Assembly (NCBI RefSeq): GCF_905397395.1
Contig: NZ_CAJPVH010000033.1
Span: 1 to 61,372, forward strand
DNA length: 61,372 bases
DNA from: Cupriavidus campinensis
Lineage (GTDB): Bacteria; Pseudomonadota; Gammaproteobacteria; Burkholderiales; Burkholderiaceae
Reading direction: 5' to 3'
The stretch's first letter is position 1; each line of letters begins with the position of its first letter. Below the pieces are notes generated by a model. It was not told the origin of the DNA. It did no database searches and saw only the letters and a program-made list of their open reading frames with translations. A program made the translations under genes and the position numbers. Below are positions 46,730-56,851 of the stretch, piece after piece.

Positions 46730-47668
46730 ATGTGGTTTAAGAATCTCCAGATTCATCGCTTCACCGCCCCGTGGACCCTCAGCGCCGAAGACGTAGAGGC
46801 CAGCCTGGCGAAACACGCCTTCTTCCCGGGCACCAGCCTGGAGCCGCAGACCCAGGGCTGGGCATCCCCGCGCGACAACGGCCAGCTTGTGCACTGCGTC
46901 AACAAGCAGATGCTGCTGGTGCTCCGTACCGAAAAGAAGCTGCTGCCGGCCACCGTGGTCAACCAGGTGACCAAGGCGCGCGCCACCGAGCTGGAGGAGC
47001 AACAGGGCTTCAAGCCGGGCCGCAAGCAGCTCAAGGAACTGAAGGAACAGATCACCGAGGAACTGCTGCCGCGCGCCTTCAGCATCCGCCGCGATACCCG
47101 GGTCTGGATCGACCCCGTGAATGGCTGGCTGGCCATCGATGCCGCCGCCACGGCCAAGGCCGACGAAGTGCGCGGCATGCTGTTCAAGGCCATCGATCCG
47201 CTGCCGGTGACGGGCCTGCACGTGAACCAGTCGCCGGTGGCGGCCATGACCGAATGGCTGTCCACGGACACCGCGCCCCCAGGCTTCACCGTGGACCAGG
47301 AAATCGAGCTGCAATCGAGCGCCGAGTCCAAGGCCACGGTGCGTTACGTGCGCCATCCGCTCGACCCTGAGGATCTGCGCCGCCATATCGCCGCCGGCAA
47401 GCGCTGCACGCGGCTGGCCATGACGTGGAACGACCGCGTCTCCTTCGTGCTGACCGAGAACCTGGCGGTCAAGCGCGTGGCGCCGCTGGACGTGATCAAG
47501 GAACAGGCCGACGGCACCCTGCATGACGAAGCCGAGCGCTTCGACGCTGACTTCGCGCTGATGGCTGGCGAGCTGGCCGGCCTGCTGGGCGACCTGACCG
47601 ACGCGCTCGGCGGTGAACGCAAGGCCGACGGCGGCGCCAGCCAGCCCGAGGTACGCAAGGCCGCCTGA
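46730..47668 (+). CDS. rdgC: Recombination-associated protein RdgC
   Basis: Ring-shaped DNA-binding protein that limits RecA. The 312 residues start [12 protein letters not shown] and include [62 protein letters not shown] and [23 protein letters not shown], matching RdgC over its length. The C-terminal 20 residues are Gly/Ala-rich and variable. Confidence 0.95.
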   Translation: MWFKNLQIHRFTAPWTLSAEDVEASLAKHAFFPGTSLEPQTQGWASPRDNGQLVHCVNKQMLLVLRTEKKLLPATVVNQVTKARATELEEQQGFKPGRKQLKELKEQITEELLPRAFSIRRDTRVWIDPVNGWLAIDAAATAKADEVRGMLFKAIDPLPVTGLHVNQSPVAAMTEWLSTDTAPPGFTVDQEIELQSSAESKATVRYVRHPLDPEDLRRHIAAGKRCTRLAMTWNDRVSFVLTENLAVKRVAPLDVIKEQADGTLHDEAERFDADFALMAGELAGLLGDLTDALGGERKADGGASQPEVRKAA

Positions 47669-47747
47669 AGGCCCATAAAGGCAGCCTGAAGCCAGCCTGG
47701 AGGGGCCTGGGGCGGCCTCCTGCCCCGGGCAGCGCTGGCCCTCACCC

Positions 47748-48722
47748 TCAAGCCTCGCGCTCGTCCAGCGTCAGCACGATGCGCCGGTCCTGCCGCCCCG
47801 CCCGCTCCCATGCCTCGGCCACCTCGGCCATCGGCATGGTTTCCAGGTCGAGGCGCAGGTCGCCATCCAGTGCGTACATGAGGATGTCCTCGACGTAGGC
47901 TTTCACATAGTCCTCCGGCGGATAGCTGGCCGGCCCGTAGCCCATCAGCCTGAGTCGCGAGTCGCGCAGCGACTGGGCGGGCAGGACGATGTCGCCCCCG
48001 GGCCGCTCGGACACCGAGACCAGCCGCACGCCGCGATCGTCGGGAGACGGCATGGTGTGGTCCGAGCGGGCCAGCGCAGCCGCCAGCACCTCCACCGGCT
48101 CCCCCCAGATGTAGTCCAGGATCACGTCGATCCCCTCCTCCGCATAGGCCGAGAACGTGTGTTCAAGCGCGTTGCGCGGCATGCGCAGGTCGACCGTGGC
48201 ATCCGCCTCCAGCGTGGCCAGTGCCTCCTGGCGGTGCCCGGCGGCGATGATCCGCTTGGCGCCTAGCAGCCGCGCCGCCTGGACCGCCATGCGCCCCGCC
48301 GCCGTGGTGGCGCCGAGCACCATCACCGTCTCGCCGGGCTCCAGTTCGGCGCGGTGCGCCAGCGGCAGCCACGCCAGCAGCGCCGGCCGCACCAGCGCCG
48401 CCGCGAACTCGCCCGGCAGGCCCGCCGGCAGCGGTACAACCCAGTCCGCCGGCGCGAACTCGGCCATGGCGCCGAACGGCCGCCGCGTGATGCTGAAATA
48501 GACGCGCTCGCCACCGGCTGTATGGCCGACGCCATCCACCCCGCAGACCACCGGCAGCGTGAGCGGGCTGCTGGCGTGCATCCCGGCGGCGGCCTGCCGG
48601 TCGATTGCATGGATGGCGGCGGCACTCACCCCCACCAGCCGCTCGCAGTGCGTGGTGTCGGGGTCGGGGAAGGACTCGAAGCGCGGAATATCGCCCAGGC
48701 GGTGCAGAACCACGGCTTGCAT
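47748..48722 (-). CDS. MDR/quinone oxidoreductase-family zinc-independent dehydrogenase
   Basis: A 324-residue medium-chain dehydrogenase from the ATG at 48722 (MQAVVLHRLGDIPRFESF). The cofactor-binding loop is VMVLGATTAAGRMAVQAARLLGAKRII; PVVCGVDGVGHTAGGERVYF replaces a zinc-binding site, so the enzyme is of the quinone reductase/synaptic vesicle type. Substrate unknown. Divergent from the fucosidase-like gene. Confidence 0.87.
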   Translation of the reverse strand: MQAVVLHRLGDIPRFESFPDPDTTHCERLVGVSAAAIHAIDRQAAAGMHASSPLTLPVVCGVDGVGHTAGGERVYFSITRRPFGAMAEFAPADWVVPLPAGLPGEFAAALVRPALLAWLPLAHRAELEPGETVMVLGATTAAGRMAVQAARLLGAKRIIAAGHRQEALATLEADATVDLRMPRNALEHTFSAYAEEGIDVILDYIWGEPVEVLAAALARSDHTMPSPDDRGVRLVSVSERPGGDIVLPAQSLRDSRLRLMGYGPASYPPEDYVKAYVEDILMYALDGDLRLDLETMPMAEVAEAWERAGRQDRRIVLTLDEREA

Positions 48723-48946
48723 CGGAAAACTCCTAGTTGGAACGTCCATCGGACAGGGAAAGCGAACCTTTCTGTCGACGATGGTAGGGAGCATTCCAGC
48801 CCGGGTATGTGAGCCGATTCTGAAAAATTCGGCGGGCGGCCGTGGCCCGCGTGATCCATTGTGCGGGGCCGGGCGATGCGGACACTGAAGGTCCCAGTGG
48901 AATCGATGGCGAGGTGCCAGTCGATCCCTTTCCGCAAGGAGGATCC

Positions 48947-51900
48947 ATGTCCGATCTCAGCAACCTGCGAGCCAGCCCGCCCGGGCCGCGCGCCATCTGG
49001 TTCGATACGCCCGCCACCCGGTGGGAGTCGGAAGCCCTGCCGATTGGCAATGGCCGCGCCGGCGCCATGCTGTTCGGGGATACCGGCAACGAGCGTATCC
49101 AGTTCAACGAGCAAAGCCTCTGGGGCGGGGTGAACGACTACGACAGCAGCAACTACGATACCGGCGAGCTGGGTTTCGGCAGCTATCTCGACTTCGGCGA
49201 GATCAACGTGGCGTTCGGCACGGACCCGGTCGTGACGTTCCCACAGGCCCATGGGACCATGGCGGGCAACGAGGGCGTCAGCAGTTCGGTCGATGCCAAT
49301 CCGAACACCAAATGGTGTGTCGCCGGCCCGGGCACGTCTGTCATGTGGCAGGCGCAGCTGCCGTTGCCCCGGCGGATCACCGCCTACAGCCTCACCAGCG
49401 CCAATGACCGGCCGGAGCGGGACCCCCAGGAATGGATCCTCCACGGTTCCCACGATGGCGAGACCTGGACGCTCCTGGACGCCCGCAACCCGGGCATCCC
49501 GTTTGAATCGCGCAGGCAGACACAGACGTTTCCGTTCGAGAACGTGCAGGAATTCCTGCTGTACCGGTTCACCTTCGTGCCGCCGCCCGGGGCAACCCAC
49601 TTCCAGGTTGCCGAAATATCGCTCGACGGCGTCGATCTCGTGCCGCCTCTCCGACTGTTCATTTCCTCGCCCAGCGGCGACGGCGACGGGTCGTCAACTG
49701 GCAACCAGGATGTCTCGCGCACCTGGGACAAGGACCACGGGACGAAATGGTGCGTGGAATCTCCGACGGAAGCCGTCGAATGGCAGGCGCATTTTCCGCA
49801 GCCGGCCGTGGTGACGGAATATTCCCTCACGAGCGCCAATGACGTGCCGGACCGCGATCCCCGGCAATGGACCCTGTCGGCGTCCGCCGATGGCGCGGCA
49901 TGGACCGTGCTCGATACCCAGCATCTCGACGAGCCATTCGAGCATCGCCGGCAAACCAGGACGTTCCCGATCGGCAATACCAGCGCCTACCGCTACTATC
50001 GGTTTGCCTTTACGCCGACGCCGGGGGTGACCCATTTTCAGGTGGCGGAGATCGGATTATCGGGCGATGCGGCAACGGAGGCGGCGTATCGGACCATCGC
50101 CAATTATCGGCGCCTGCTCGACACCAGCACCGGAATTCATACCACGCGGTTCATGGCCGACGGGAATCTGGTGACGCGCGAAGCGTTCGCCAGCCATGCC
50201 GACGACGTATTGGTGTTCCACTACACCTCCGCCCTGCCAGCCGGGCTCACGGGGTCACTGACCCTGCAATCCGCGCACGGCGCCACGGCCAATGTCGAAC
50301 ATGGGCACCAGGTCAGCTTCGCCGGCGTGCTGAAGAACGATCTCCACCATGCCGCCGGCGTGCGCCTGCTGCATCAGGGCGGCACGTTGGTCATGCAGGG
50401 GAATTCGCTGCGCCTTGTCGGCTGCGACGCCGTCACGCTGTTCCTCGATGCGCGGACGAACTACCTGCCGTCGCGCGAGCATGGCTGGCGCACGCACCAC
50501 AATCTCCCGGCCGTCATCAACCAGACGCTCCAGGCCGCCGAGCAGGCCGGTTTCGCGGCATTGCGAAAACGTCACATCGACGATTTCTCGCCCCTGATGT
50601 CCCGGGTGGCGGTGGATTGGGGCCAGAGCGCGCCGCATATCAGGAAGTGGGCGATCGACCGGCGGCTGGCGGCTTATCGGGCCAGCTTCGACGATCCGGA
50701 ACTGGAGCAGACCCTGTTCCACTTCGGGCGCTACCTGCTGGCGAGCGCCTCGCGCGCCGGCGGACTGCCCGCCAACCTGCAAGGCTTGTGGAATAACTCG
50801 AACACCCCGGCCTGGGGCGGCGATTATCACAACAATATCAATGTGCAGATGAACTACTGGCATGCCGAGGTCACGAACCTCAGCGAATGCCATCAGCCCC
50901 TGATCGACTTCGTGGTCGATGCCGTGGAATCCTGCCGCGAAGCCTCGCGCAAGGCGTACGGCGCCACGGTGCCCGGCTGGACCGCGCGCACCTCCCAGAG
51001 CATTTTCGGCGGCAACGGCTGGGACTGGAATACCGTTGCCAGCGCCTGGTATATGCAGCATTTCATGGAGCGGTTCCATTTCACGCAGGACCGGGATTAT
51101 CTGCGCGACACGGCCTATCCGATGATCAAGGAGGTATGCACGTTCTGGGAGCACCGGCTGAAGCGGCGCGCGGATGGCAAGCTGGTCTCGCCGGACGGCT
51201 GGTCGCCCGAACACGGGCCGCACGAGGATGGCGTGATGTACGACCAGCAGATCATCTGGGACCTGTTCCAGAACTACCTGGAAGCCGAGGACATTCTCGA
51301 TCTCGATCCCGGCTACCGCGCCACCGTGCAGGTGTTGCAGGACCAGCTCGCGCCGAACCTGATCGGCCGCTGGAATCAGCTGCAGGAGTGGCAGGAAGAT
51401 ATCGACAATCCCGCAGACAGGCACCGGCACACCTCGCACCTGTTCGCGGTCTATCCGGGCCGCCAGATCACGCCGGACACGAGCCCGGCGTTCGCGGCGG
51501 CGGCGATGGTATCGCTGCGGGCGCGGTGCGGCGACTTGGGGGACATCCCGTTCACGCCGGCATCCGTCACGGGCGATAGCCGGCGTTCCTGGACCTGGCC
51601 GTGGCGCTGCGCGCTGTTCGCCCGCCTGCTGGATGGCGAGCGCGCGCTGGTCATGGTGCAGGGATTGCTGACCTACAACACGCTGACGAACCTGTTCTGC
51701 AACCATCCCCCGTTCCAGATCGACGGGAATTTCGGCTTCGGCGCCGGGGTCACGGAAATGCTGCTCCAGAGCCACAGCGACATGATCGAGCTGCTGCCGG
51801 CCTGCCCGGCCGCCTGGGGGGCACGCGGTTCCTTCAGCGGTCTGCGCGCGCGTGGCGGCTACCTCGTCGGGTGTTCATGGGTCAACGGCACGGTCGTGAA

Positions 51901-51988
51901 CTATTCGGTCGTGGCGGACCGGGCGCCCAACAAGCACAAGGTACGGGTGAAAGTGAACGGCGTGGTGGAGGAGATCACGCCTGCCTGA
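48947..51988 (+). CDS. GH95-type alpha-L-fucosidase-like enzyme with two nested discoidin-like modules
   Basis: A 1013-residue protein from the ATG at 48947 (AAGGAGG upstream). The N-terminal GH95 sandwich begins WFDTPATRWESEALPIGNGRAGAMLFGD. It is interrupted at about residue 90 by two tandem modules of about 130 residues (roughly 95-230 and 240-372) that share ITAYSLTSANDRPERDPQEW/VTEYSLTSANDVPDRDPRQW and THFQVAEI, an F5/8-type C (CBM32-like) pattern. It resumes at YRRLLDTSTGIHTTRF. Catalytic positions known for GH95 fit Asn630/Asn632 (NNINVQMN), Glu755 (WSPEHGP) and Asp926 (FQIDGNFGFGAG). No signal peptide is visible, so export is unclear. Confidence 0.85.
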   Translation: MSDLSNLRASPPGPRAIWFDTPATRWESEALPIGNGRAGAMLFGDTGNERIQFNEQSLWGGVNDYDSSNYDTGELGFGSYLDFGEINVAFGTDPVVTFPQAHGTMAGNEGVSSSVDANPNTKWCVAGPGTSVMWQAQLPLPRRITAYSLTSANDRPERDPQEWILHGSHDGETWTLLDARNPGIPFESRRQTQTFPFENVQEFLLYRFTFVPPPGATHFQVAEISLDGVDLVPPLRLFISSPSGDGDGSSTGNQDVSRTWDKDHGTKWCVESPTEAVEWQAHFPQPAVVTEYSLTSANDVPDRDPRQWTLSASADGAAWTVLDTQHLDEPFEHRRQTRTFPIGNTSAYRYYRFAFTPTPGVTHFQVAEIGLSGDAATEAAYRTIANYRRLLDTSTGIHTTRFMADGNLVTREAFASHADDVLVFHYTSALPAGLTGSLTLQSAHGATANVEHGHQVSFAGVLKNDLHHAAGVRLLHQGGTLVMQGNSLRLVGCDAVTLFLDARTNYLPSREHGWRTHHNLPAVINQTLQAAEQAGFAALRKRHIDDFSPLMSRVAVDWGQSAPHIRKWAIDRRLAAYRASFDDPELEQTLFHFGRYLLASASRAGGLPANLQGLWNNSNTPAWGGDYHNNINVQMNYWHAEVTNLSECHQPLIDFVVDAVESCREASRKAYGATVPGWTARTSQSIFGGNGWDWNTVASAWYMQHFMERFHFTQDRDYLRDTAYPMIKEVCTFWEHRLKRRADGKLVSPDGWSPEHGPHEDGVMYDQQIIWDLFQNYLEAEDILDLDPGYRATVQVLQDQLAPNLIGRWNQLQEWQEDIDNPADRHRHTSHLFAVYPGRQITPDTSPAFAAAAMVSLRARCGDLGDIPFTPASVTGDSRRSWTWPWRCALFARLLDGERALVMVQGLLTYNTLTNLFCNHPPFQIDGNFGFGAGVTEMLLQSHSDMIELLPACPAAWGARGSFSGLRARGGYLVGCSWVNGTVVNYSVVADRAPNKHKVRVKVNGVVEEITPA

Positions 51989-51998
51989 AAGCAAACAG

Positions 51999-52023
51999 GC
52001 GATGCTCTCGCATCGCCTGTTCA
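51999..52023. terminator. Hairpin between the fucosidase-like gene and nrdB
   Basis: The stem AACAGGCGATG / CATCGCCTGTT around a short CTCTCG loop lies between convergent genes. It lacks a long T run, so its terminator role is likely but not certain. Confidence 0.6.
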
Positions 52024-52076
52024 CGGGTTCTGCCGGTTTCAGCGGCTGCCGGGGCCGGCAGCCTGCTGTCGCCGCC

Positions 52077-53261
52077 TCAATCCCAGGACAGCGCCCCGCC
52101 GGTCTGGTACTCGATCACGCGCGTCTCGAAGAAGTTGCGCTCCTTCTTCAGGTCGATCATCTCGCTCATCCACGGGAACGGGTTTTCCTCGTTCGGGAAC
52201 AGCTGCTCCAGGCCGATCTGCTGGCAGCGGCGGTTGCAGATGAAGCGCAGGTACGACTTGAACATCGGCGCGTTCAGGCCCAGCACGCCGCGCGGCATGG
52301 TGTCTTCGGCGTAGCGGTATTCCAGATCCACGGCCTGCTTGAACAGCTCCGTGATCTCGGCCTTGAAGTCGGCCGTCCACAGGTGCGGGTTCTCAAGCTT
52401 GATCTGGTTGATCAGGTCGATGCCGAAGTTGCAGTGCAGCGACTCGTCGCGCAGGATGTACTGGTACTGCTCGGCGGCGCCGGTCATCTTGTTCTGGCGG
52501 CCCATCGCCAGGATCTGCGTGAAGCCCACGTAGAAGAACAGGCCTTCCATGATGCAGGCGAACACGATCAGGCTCTTGAGCAGCTTCTGGTCGTTCTCGG
52601 GCGTGCCGGTCTTGAACGACGGATCGGTCAGCGTGTCGATGAACGGGATCAGGAACTCGTCCTTGTCGCGGATCGACTTCACCTCGTGGTACGCGTTGAA
52701 GATCTCGGCCTCGTTCAGGCCCAGCGACTCCACGATGTACTGGTAGGCGTGCGTGTGGATGGCCTCCTCGAAGGCCTGGCGCAGCAGGTACTGGCGGCAT
52801 TCCGGCGCCGTGATCTGGCGGTAGGTGCCCAGCACGATGTTGTTCGCAGCCAGCGAGTCGGCCGTGACGAAGAAGCCCAGGTTGCGCTTGATGACGCGGC
52901 GCTCGTCCTCGGTCAGACCATTGGGGTCCTTCCACAGGGCGATGTCGCGCGACATGTTGATTTCCTGCGGCATCCAGTGGTTGGCGCAGCCGGCCAGGTA
53001 CTTCTCCCACGCCCACTTGTACTTGAACGGCACCAGCTGGTTCACGTCGGTGGAACCGTTGATCACGCGCTTGTCGGCGGCGTTCACGCGGCGCTCGCTC
53101 TGTACGGCGGCGGCGTTCGGGTTGTTGCCCAGGATGCCCGGCTGCGTGGCGGCCGGCGGCAGCGCGCCCTGCTCGTCAGCGGCGGCCAGGGTGGCAGGTT
53201 GCAGCGCGGGCTGCGGGGCAGCCTGCGGCTTGGCTTGAACGTCGTCGTCCCAGCTCAGCAT
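52077..53261 (-). CDS. nrdB: Class Ia ribonucleotide reductase beta subunit
   Basis: Carries the di-iron/tyrosyl radical cofactor for deoxynucleotide synthesis. The 394 residues include an N-terminal Ala/Pro/Gln-rich extension of about 50 residues. R2 motifs follow: [31 protein letters not shown] with metal ligands Glu and His and the radical Tyr, [15 protein letters not shown], and [13 protein letters not shown]. The C-terminus ALSWD is the tail that docks on NrdA. Cotranscribed with nrdA, 139 bases downstream of it. Confidence 0.96.
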   Translation of the reverse strand: MLSWDDDVQAKPQAAPQPALQPATLAAADEQGALPPAATQPGILGNNPNAAAVQSERRVNAADKRVINGSTDVNQLVPFKYKWAWEKYLAGCANHWMPQEINMSRDIALWKDPNGLTEDERRVIKRNLGFFVTADSLAANNIVLGTYRQITAPECRQYLLRQAFEEAIHTHAYQYIVESLGLNEAEIFNAYHEVKSIRDKDEFLIPFIDTLTDPSFKTGTPENDQKLLKSLIVFACIMEGLFFYVGFTQILAMGRQNKMTGAAEQYQYILRDESLHCNFGIDLINQIKLENPHLWTADFKAEITELFKQAVDLEYRYAEDTMPRGVLGLNAPMFKSYLRFICNRRCQQIGLEQLFPNEENPFPWMSEMIDLKKERNFFETRVIEYQTGGALSWD

Positions 53262-53329
53262 GTTATTTCTCCGTTGTTCGTCGATGGCTGGCGTTGGCCA
53301 GCACTGGCGCCCGCGTCATGGGGCGCCGG

Positions 53330-53375
53330 CCCTCTCCCCCGGCCCCTCTCCCGCGAGCGGGCGAGGGGTGCAAAC
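53330..53375. repeat. REP-like GC-rich inverted repeat between nrdA and nrdB
   Basis: CCCTCTCCCCCGGCCCCTCT followed by CCCGCGAGCGGGCGAGGGG forms a strong hairpin. This CCCTCTCCC/GAGGGG pattern is a recurrent intergenic repeat in many beta- and gammaproteobacteria. It lies in the 139-base nrdA-nrdB gap and may affect relative expression. Confidence 0.6.
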
Positions 53376-53400
53376 CGTTGGGGGGCTTGTTACGTCTTGC

Positions 53401-56334
53401 TTACTGGCAGGCTTCGCACTCGTCGAAGCCGGGGTCGCCCGGGCGCATGGTGCAGACCGCGCCTTCGGCTTCCGGCATGGCCGGCGCCGAGGCGGCGGCG
53501 GCTTCCAGCGCCGACACGCCACCGTCGCTGCCCGACGACACCGCGTTCAGCGAGCCGCGCGACACCGTGGACTTCTCCACGTGCGTGGCCGCCATCGTGC
53601 GCAGGTAGTACGTGGTCTTCAGGCCGCGCAGCCAGGCTTGCTTGTAGGTATCGTCCAGCTTCTTGCCCGACGCGCCAGCCATGTAGATGTTCAGCGACTG
53701 GGCCTGGTCGATCCACTTCTGGCGGCGGCTTGCGGCCTCCACCAGCCAGCTCGGCTCCACCTCGAAGGCCGTGGCGTAGATGTCGCGCAGGTCTTGCGGA
53801 ATGCGGTCGATGCGGGCCAGCGAACCGTCGAAGTACTTCAGGTCCGCCACCATCACTTCGTCCCACAGGCCGCGCGCCTTGAGGTCGCGCACCAGGTAGT
53901 CGTTGACCACCGTGAATTCGCCCGAGAGGTTCGACTTCACGTACAGGTTCTGGAAGGTCGGTTCGATGCAGGCGGACACGCCGATGATGTTCGAAATGGT
54001 CGCGGTCGGGGCGATCGCGATGCAGTTCGAGTTACGCATGCCGTGCTGCTTGATGCGGGCGCGCAGGCTGTCCCAGTCCATCGACGAGGACATGTCCACC
54101 TCGAGGTAGCCGCCGCGCTCTTCGGCCAGCAGCTTGAGCGAGTCCTGCGGCAGGATGCCACGGTCCCACAGCGAACCCTCGTAGGTGCTGTAGCGGCCAC
54201 GTTCCTGCGCCAGTTCGTTCGATGCCTCGTAGGCGTAGTAGCAGACCGCTTCCATCGACGTATCGGCGAACTTCACCGCGGCGTCGCTGGCGTACGGCGT
54301 GCGCAGCACGTGCAGGCAGTCCTGGAAGCCCATGATGCCCATGCCCACCGGGCGGTGGCGCAGGTTCGAATTGCGCGCCTTCTCCACCGCGTAGTAGTTG
54401 ATGTCGATCACGTTGTCGAGCATGCGCATGGCGGTGCGGATGGTCTTCTGGAGCTTGGCGTGGTCGAGCACGTGGGTGCCGTCGGCCTGCTGCTTCAGGT
54501 GGGCCACCAGGTTCACCGAACCCAGGTTGCACACGGCGATTTCGCTCTCGTTCGTGTTCAGCGTGATTTCCGTGCACAGGTTGGAGCTGTGCACCACGCC
54601 CACGTGCTGCTGCGGGCTGCGGATGTTGCACGGGTCCTTGAACGTGATCCACGGATGGCCCGTCTCGAACAGCATGCCCAGCATCTTGCGCCAGAGCTGC
54701 ACGGCCGGCACCTTCTTGAACAGCTTCAGTTCGCCGCTGGCGGCGCGGGCTTCATAGCCCAGGTAGGCCTGCTCGAACGCCTTGCCGACCTTGTCGTGCA
54801 GGTCCGGGCAGGTGGCGGGCGAGAACAGCGTCCATTCGGCGTTTTCCATCACGCGCTTCATGAACAGGTCCGGAATCCAGTTGGCCGTGTTCATGTCGTG
54901 GGTGCGGCGGCGGTCGTCGCCGGTGTTCTTGCGCAGTTCGAGGAATTCCTCGATGTCCAGGTGCCACGTCTCCAGGTAGGCGCAGACCGCGCCCTTGCGC
55001 TTGCCGCCCTGGTTCACGGCCACGGCCGTGTCGTTCACCACCTTCAGGAACGGCACCACGCCCTGGCTCTTGCCGTTGGTGCCCTTGATGTGGGAGCCCA
55101 GCGCGCGCACGTTGGTCCAGTCGTTGCCCAGGCCGCCGGCGAACTTCGACAGCAGCGCGTTTTCCTTGAGGGCTTCGTAGATGCCTTCCAGGTCGTCCGA
55201 CACCGTGGTCAGGTAGCACGACGAGAGCTGCGAGCGGCGCGTGCCCGAGTTGAACAGCGTGGGCGTGGACGACATGAAGTCGAACGACGACAGCAGCTGG
55301 TAGAACTCGATGGCGCGGGCTTCGCGGTCGCGCTCTTCCAGCGCCAGGCCCATGGCCACGCGCATGAAGAAGGCCTGCGGCATTTCGATGCGCTGCTCTT
55401 CGATATGCAGGAAGTAGCGGTCGTACAGCGTCTGCAGGCCGAGGTAGTTGAACTGGAAGTCGCGCGAGGCGTCCAGCGCGGCGCCCAGGCGGGCCAGGTC
55501 ATACGTGGCCAGCTTCTCGTCCAGCAGCTCGGCGGCGATACCGCGGGCGATGAATTTCGGGAAGTACTCGGCGTAGCGCGAGGACATTTCGGCCTGCGTC
55601 ACTTCGCCGCCGAGGATTTCCTTGCGGATCGTGTGCAGCAGGATGCGCGCGGTGACCTGGCTGTAGTCCGGGTCCTTCTCGATCAGGGTACGCGCGGCCA
55701 GGATGGCGGAGTCGTACACCTGCGTCAGCGGCACGCCGTCATACAGGTTCTTGAGCGTTTCCTTCAGGATCGGCTCGGCGCTCACGCCCTTGCCCAGGCC
55801 GCTGCAGGCGGTGTCGATCAGCTCATGCAGCGCGGCCAGGTCCAGCACGCGGGTCACGCCGTTGTCGGTCACGTTGAACGCCACGCCCTGTTGCACGCGC
55901 GCCACGGTCTGCGCATTGGCCTGCGCGCGCTCCTGGGTGCGCTTCTCGCGGTACAGCACGTAGGCACGGGCCACTTCATGCTCGCCCGAGCGCATCAGCG
56001 CCAGTTCCACGTGGTCCTGCACGTCTTCGATATGGAAGGTGCCGCCATTCGGGCGGCTGCGCAGCAGCGCGCGCACCACGTTCTGGGTGACCTGCTCCAC
56101 CAGCTCGCGCACACGCGCGGAGGCAGCGCCCTGGCCGCCGTTGACGGCCAGGAAGGCCTTGGTCACGGCGACGGCAATCTTGTTCGGCTCGAACGCCACC
56201 ACGGCCCCATTGCGGCGGATGAGCTTGTAGTCCTGATAGTTGGCGGCAGCGGCGGGGGTCTGCTGCGACGTACCGGCGGCGCCGACAACGCCAGCCGATC
56301 CCGTGATTTGTTGTTCGTTCTGGGCCGTTTGCAT
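53401..56334 (-). CDS. nrdA: Class Ia ribonucleotide reductase alpha subunit
   Basis: Catalytic subunit reducing ribonucleoside diphosphates. The 977 residues begin with a Gln/Ala-rich leader and an ATP-cone domain (YKLIRRNGAVVAFEPNKIAVAV, about residues 36-125) used for allosteric activity control. The barrel contains LSSCYLTTVSDDLEGIYEA, KFAGGLGNDWTNVRALGS, NLCTEITLNTNESEIAVCNLGSVNL with catalytic Asn, Cys and Glu, and AIAPTATISNIIGVS. The C-terminus ends GFDECEACQ, the Cys pair that reduces the active site. Confidence 0.97.
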   Translation of the reverse strand: MQTAQNEQQITGSAGVVGAAGTSQQTPAAAANYQDYKLIRRNGAVVAFEPNKIAVAVTKAFLAVNGGQGAASARVRELVEQVTQNVVRALLRSRPNGGTFHIEDVQDHVELALMRSGEHEVARAYVLYREKRTQERAQANAQTVARVQQGVAFNVTDNGVTRVLDLAALHELIDTACSGLGKGVSAEPILKETLKNLYDGVPLTQVYDSAILAARTLIEKDPDYSQVTARILLHTIRKEILGGEVTQAEMSSRYAEYFPKFIARGIAAELLDEKLATYDLARLGAALDASRDFQFNYLGLQTLYDRYFLHIEEQRIEMPQAFFMRVAMGLALEERDREARAIEFYQLLSSFDFMSSTPTLFNSGTRRSQLSSCYLTTVSDDLEGIYEALKENALLSKFAGGLGNDWTNVRALGSHIKGTNGKSQGVVPFLKVVNDTAVAVNQGGKRKGAVCAYLETWHLDIEEFLELRKNTGDDRRRTHDMNTANWIPDLFMKRVMENAEWTLFSPATCPDLHDKVGKAFEQAYLGYEARAASGELKLFKKVPAVQLWRKMLGMLFETGHPWITFKDPCNIRSPQQHVGVVHSSNLCTEITLNTNESEIAVCNLGSVNLVAHLKQQADGTHVLDHAKLQKTIRTAMRMLDNVIDINYYAVEKARNSNLRHRPVGMGIMGFQDCLHVLRTPYASDAAVKFADTSMEAVCYYAYEASNELAQERGRYSTYEGSLWDRGILPQDSLKLLAEERGGYLEVDMSSSMDWDSLRARIKQHGMRNSNCIAIAPTATISNIIGVSACIEPTFQNLYVKSNLSGEFTVVNDYLVRDLKARGLWDEVMVADLKYFDGSLARIDRIPQDLRDIYATAFEVEPSWLVEAASRRQKWIDQAQSLNIYMAGASGKKLDDTYKQAWLRGLKTTYYLRTMAATHVEKSTVSRGSLNAVSSGSDGGVSALEAAAASAPAMPEAEGAVCTMRPGDPGFDECEACQ

Positions 56335-56851
56335 GAGGTAACTCCTGTTTTAACCCTTGTAATGAAGTGACAAAGTCCCTAGCAAAATGCGCTTCAGAAG
56401 ACACTCGACACCGGTTTTGCCGGGCGAGAACCAAACTGCACAGGCGTTCATTCTGCTAGGGACTCTTGCGATACCGCCAGCCGCGTCACTACTGTGGCGC
56501 CGGCGTCGCAATCCGTTGCGGCGCTGGCTTCACACCTCGGCCGGTTCCCCGGTAGTACCACTAGATATAGTGGTCACTGCGAAAAACTGGGCTAAGTATA
56601 GTGAAACGAATCGGAAAGACCAGTCTTGACAAGTCTGATGCCCCGCTGCGGACGAGGTGTGCGGCAGCGCCACATTCCCGCAAGCCGCGCTACGCCAAGG
56701 GATGGCGGCGGCCCGTGCGCCACCGCACAAATTTTCTAAAATTTTTTAATCGGGGCGAGTCGCCGATAGGCGGCCCAAGTGTGGGGATTTCACATCGCTG
56801 TCACGCGGGCGAATGCCTGAATATGAGGCATCGTGCACAAGGGGGTGGCGG
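56335..56851. other. nrdA upstream region
   Basis: About 517 bases between divergently placed control sequences of nrdA and the end of ampD. It contains paired NrdR-type boxes (annotated separately) and an AT-rich patch at 56729-56751. No gene is supported. Confidence 0.6.
56557..56605 (-). promoter_or_regulatory. Paired NrdR boxes upstream of nrdAB
   Basis: Box 1 (56557-56574) is ACCACTAGATATAGTGGT with 7-base palindromic arms. Box 2 (56588-56605) shares CTA and TATAGTG and lies exactly 31 bases away. NrdR, the zinc-finger/ATP-cone repressor of RNR genes, binds two such 16-18 base boxes about three helical turns apart. A -10-like TATACT on the minus strand (56595-56600) falls inside box 2, so binding would block the nrdA promoter. 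Confidence 0.78.

Noticed and set aside
53260..56370. 1036-codon open frame antisense to nrdA
   Set aside because: Same cause as above; nrdA is unambiguous on the other strand.
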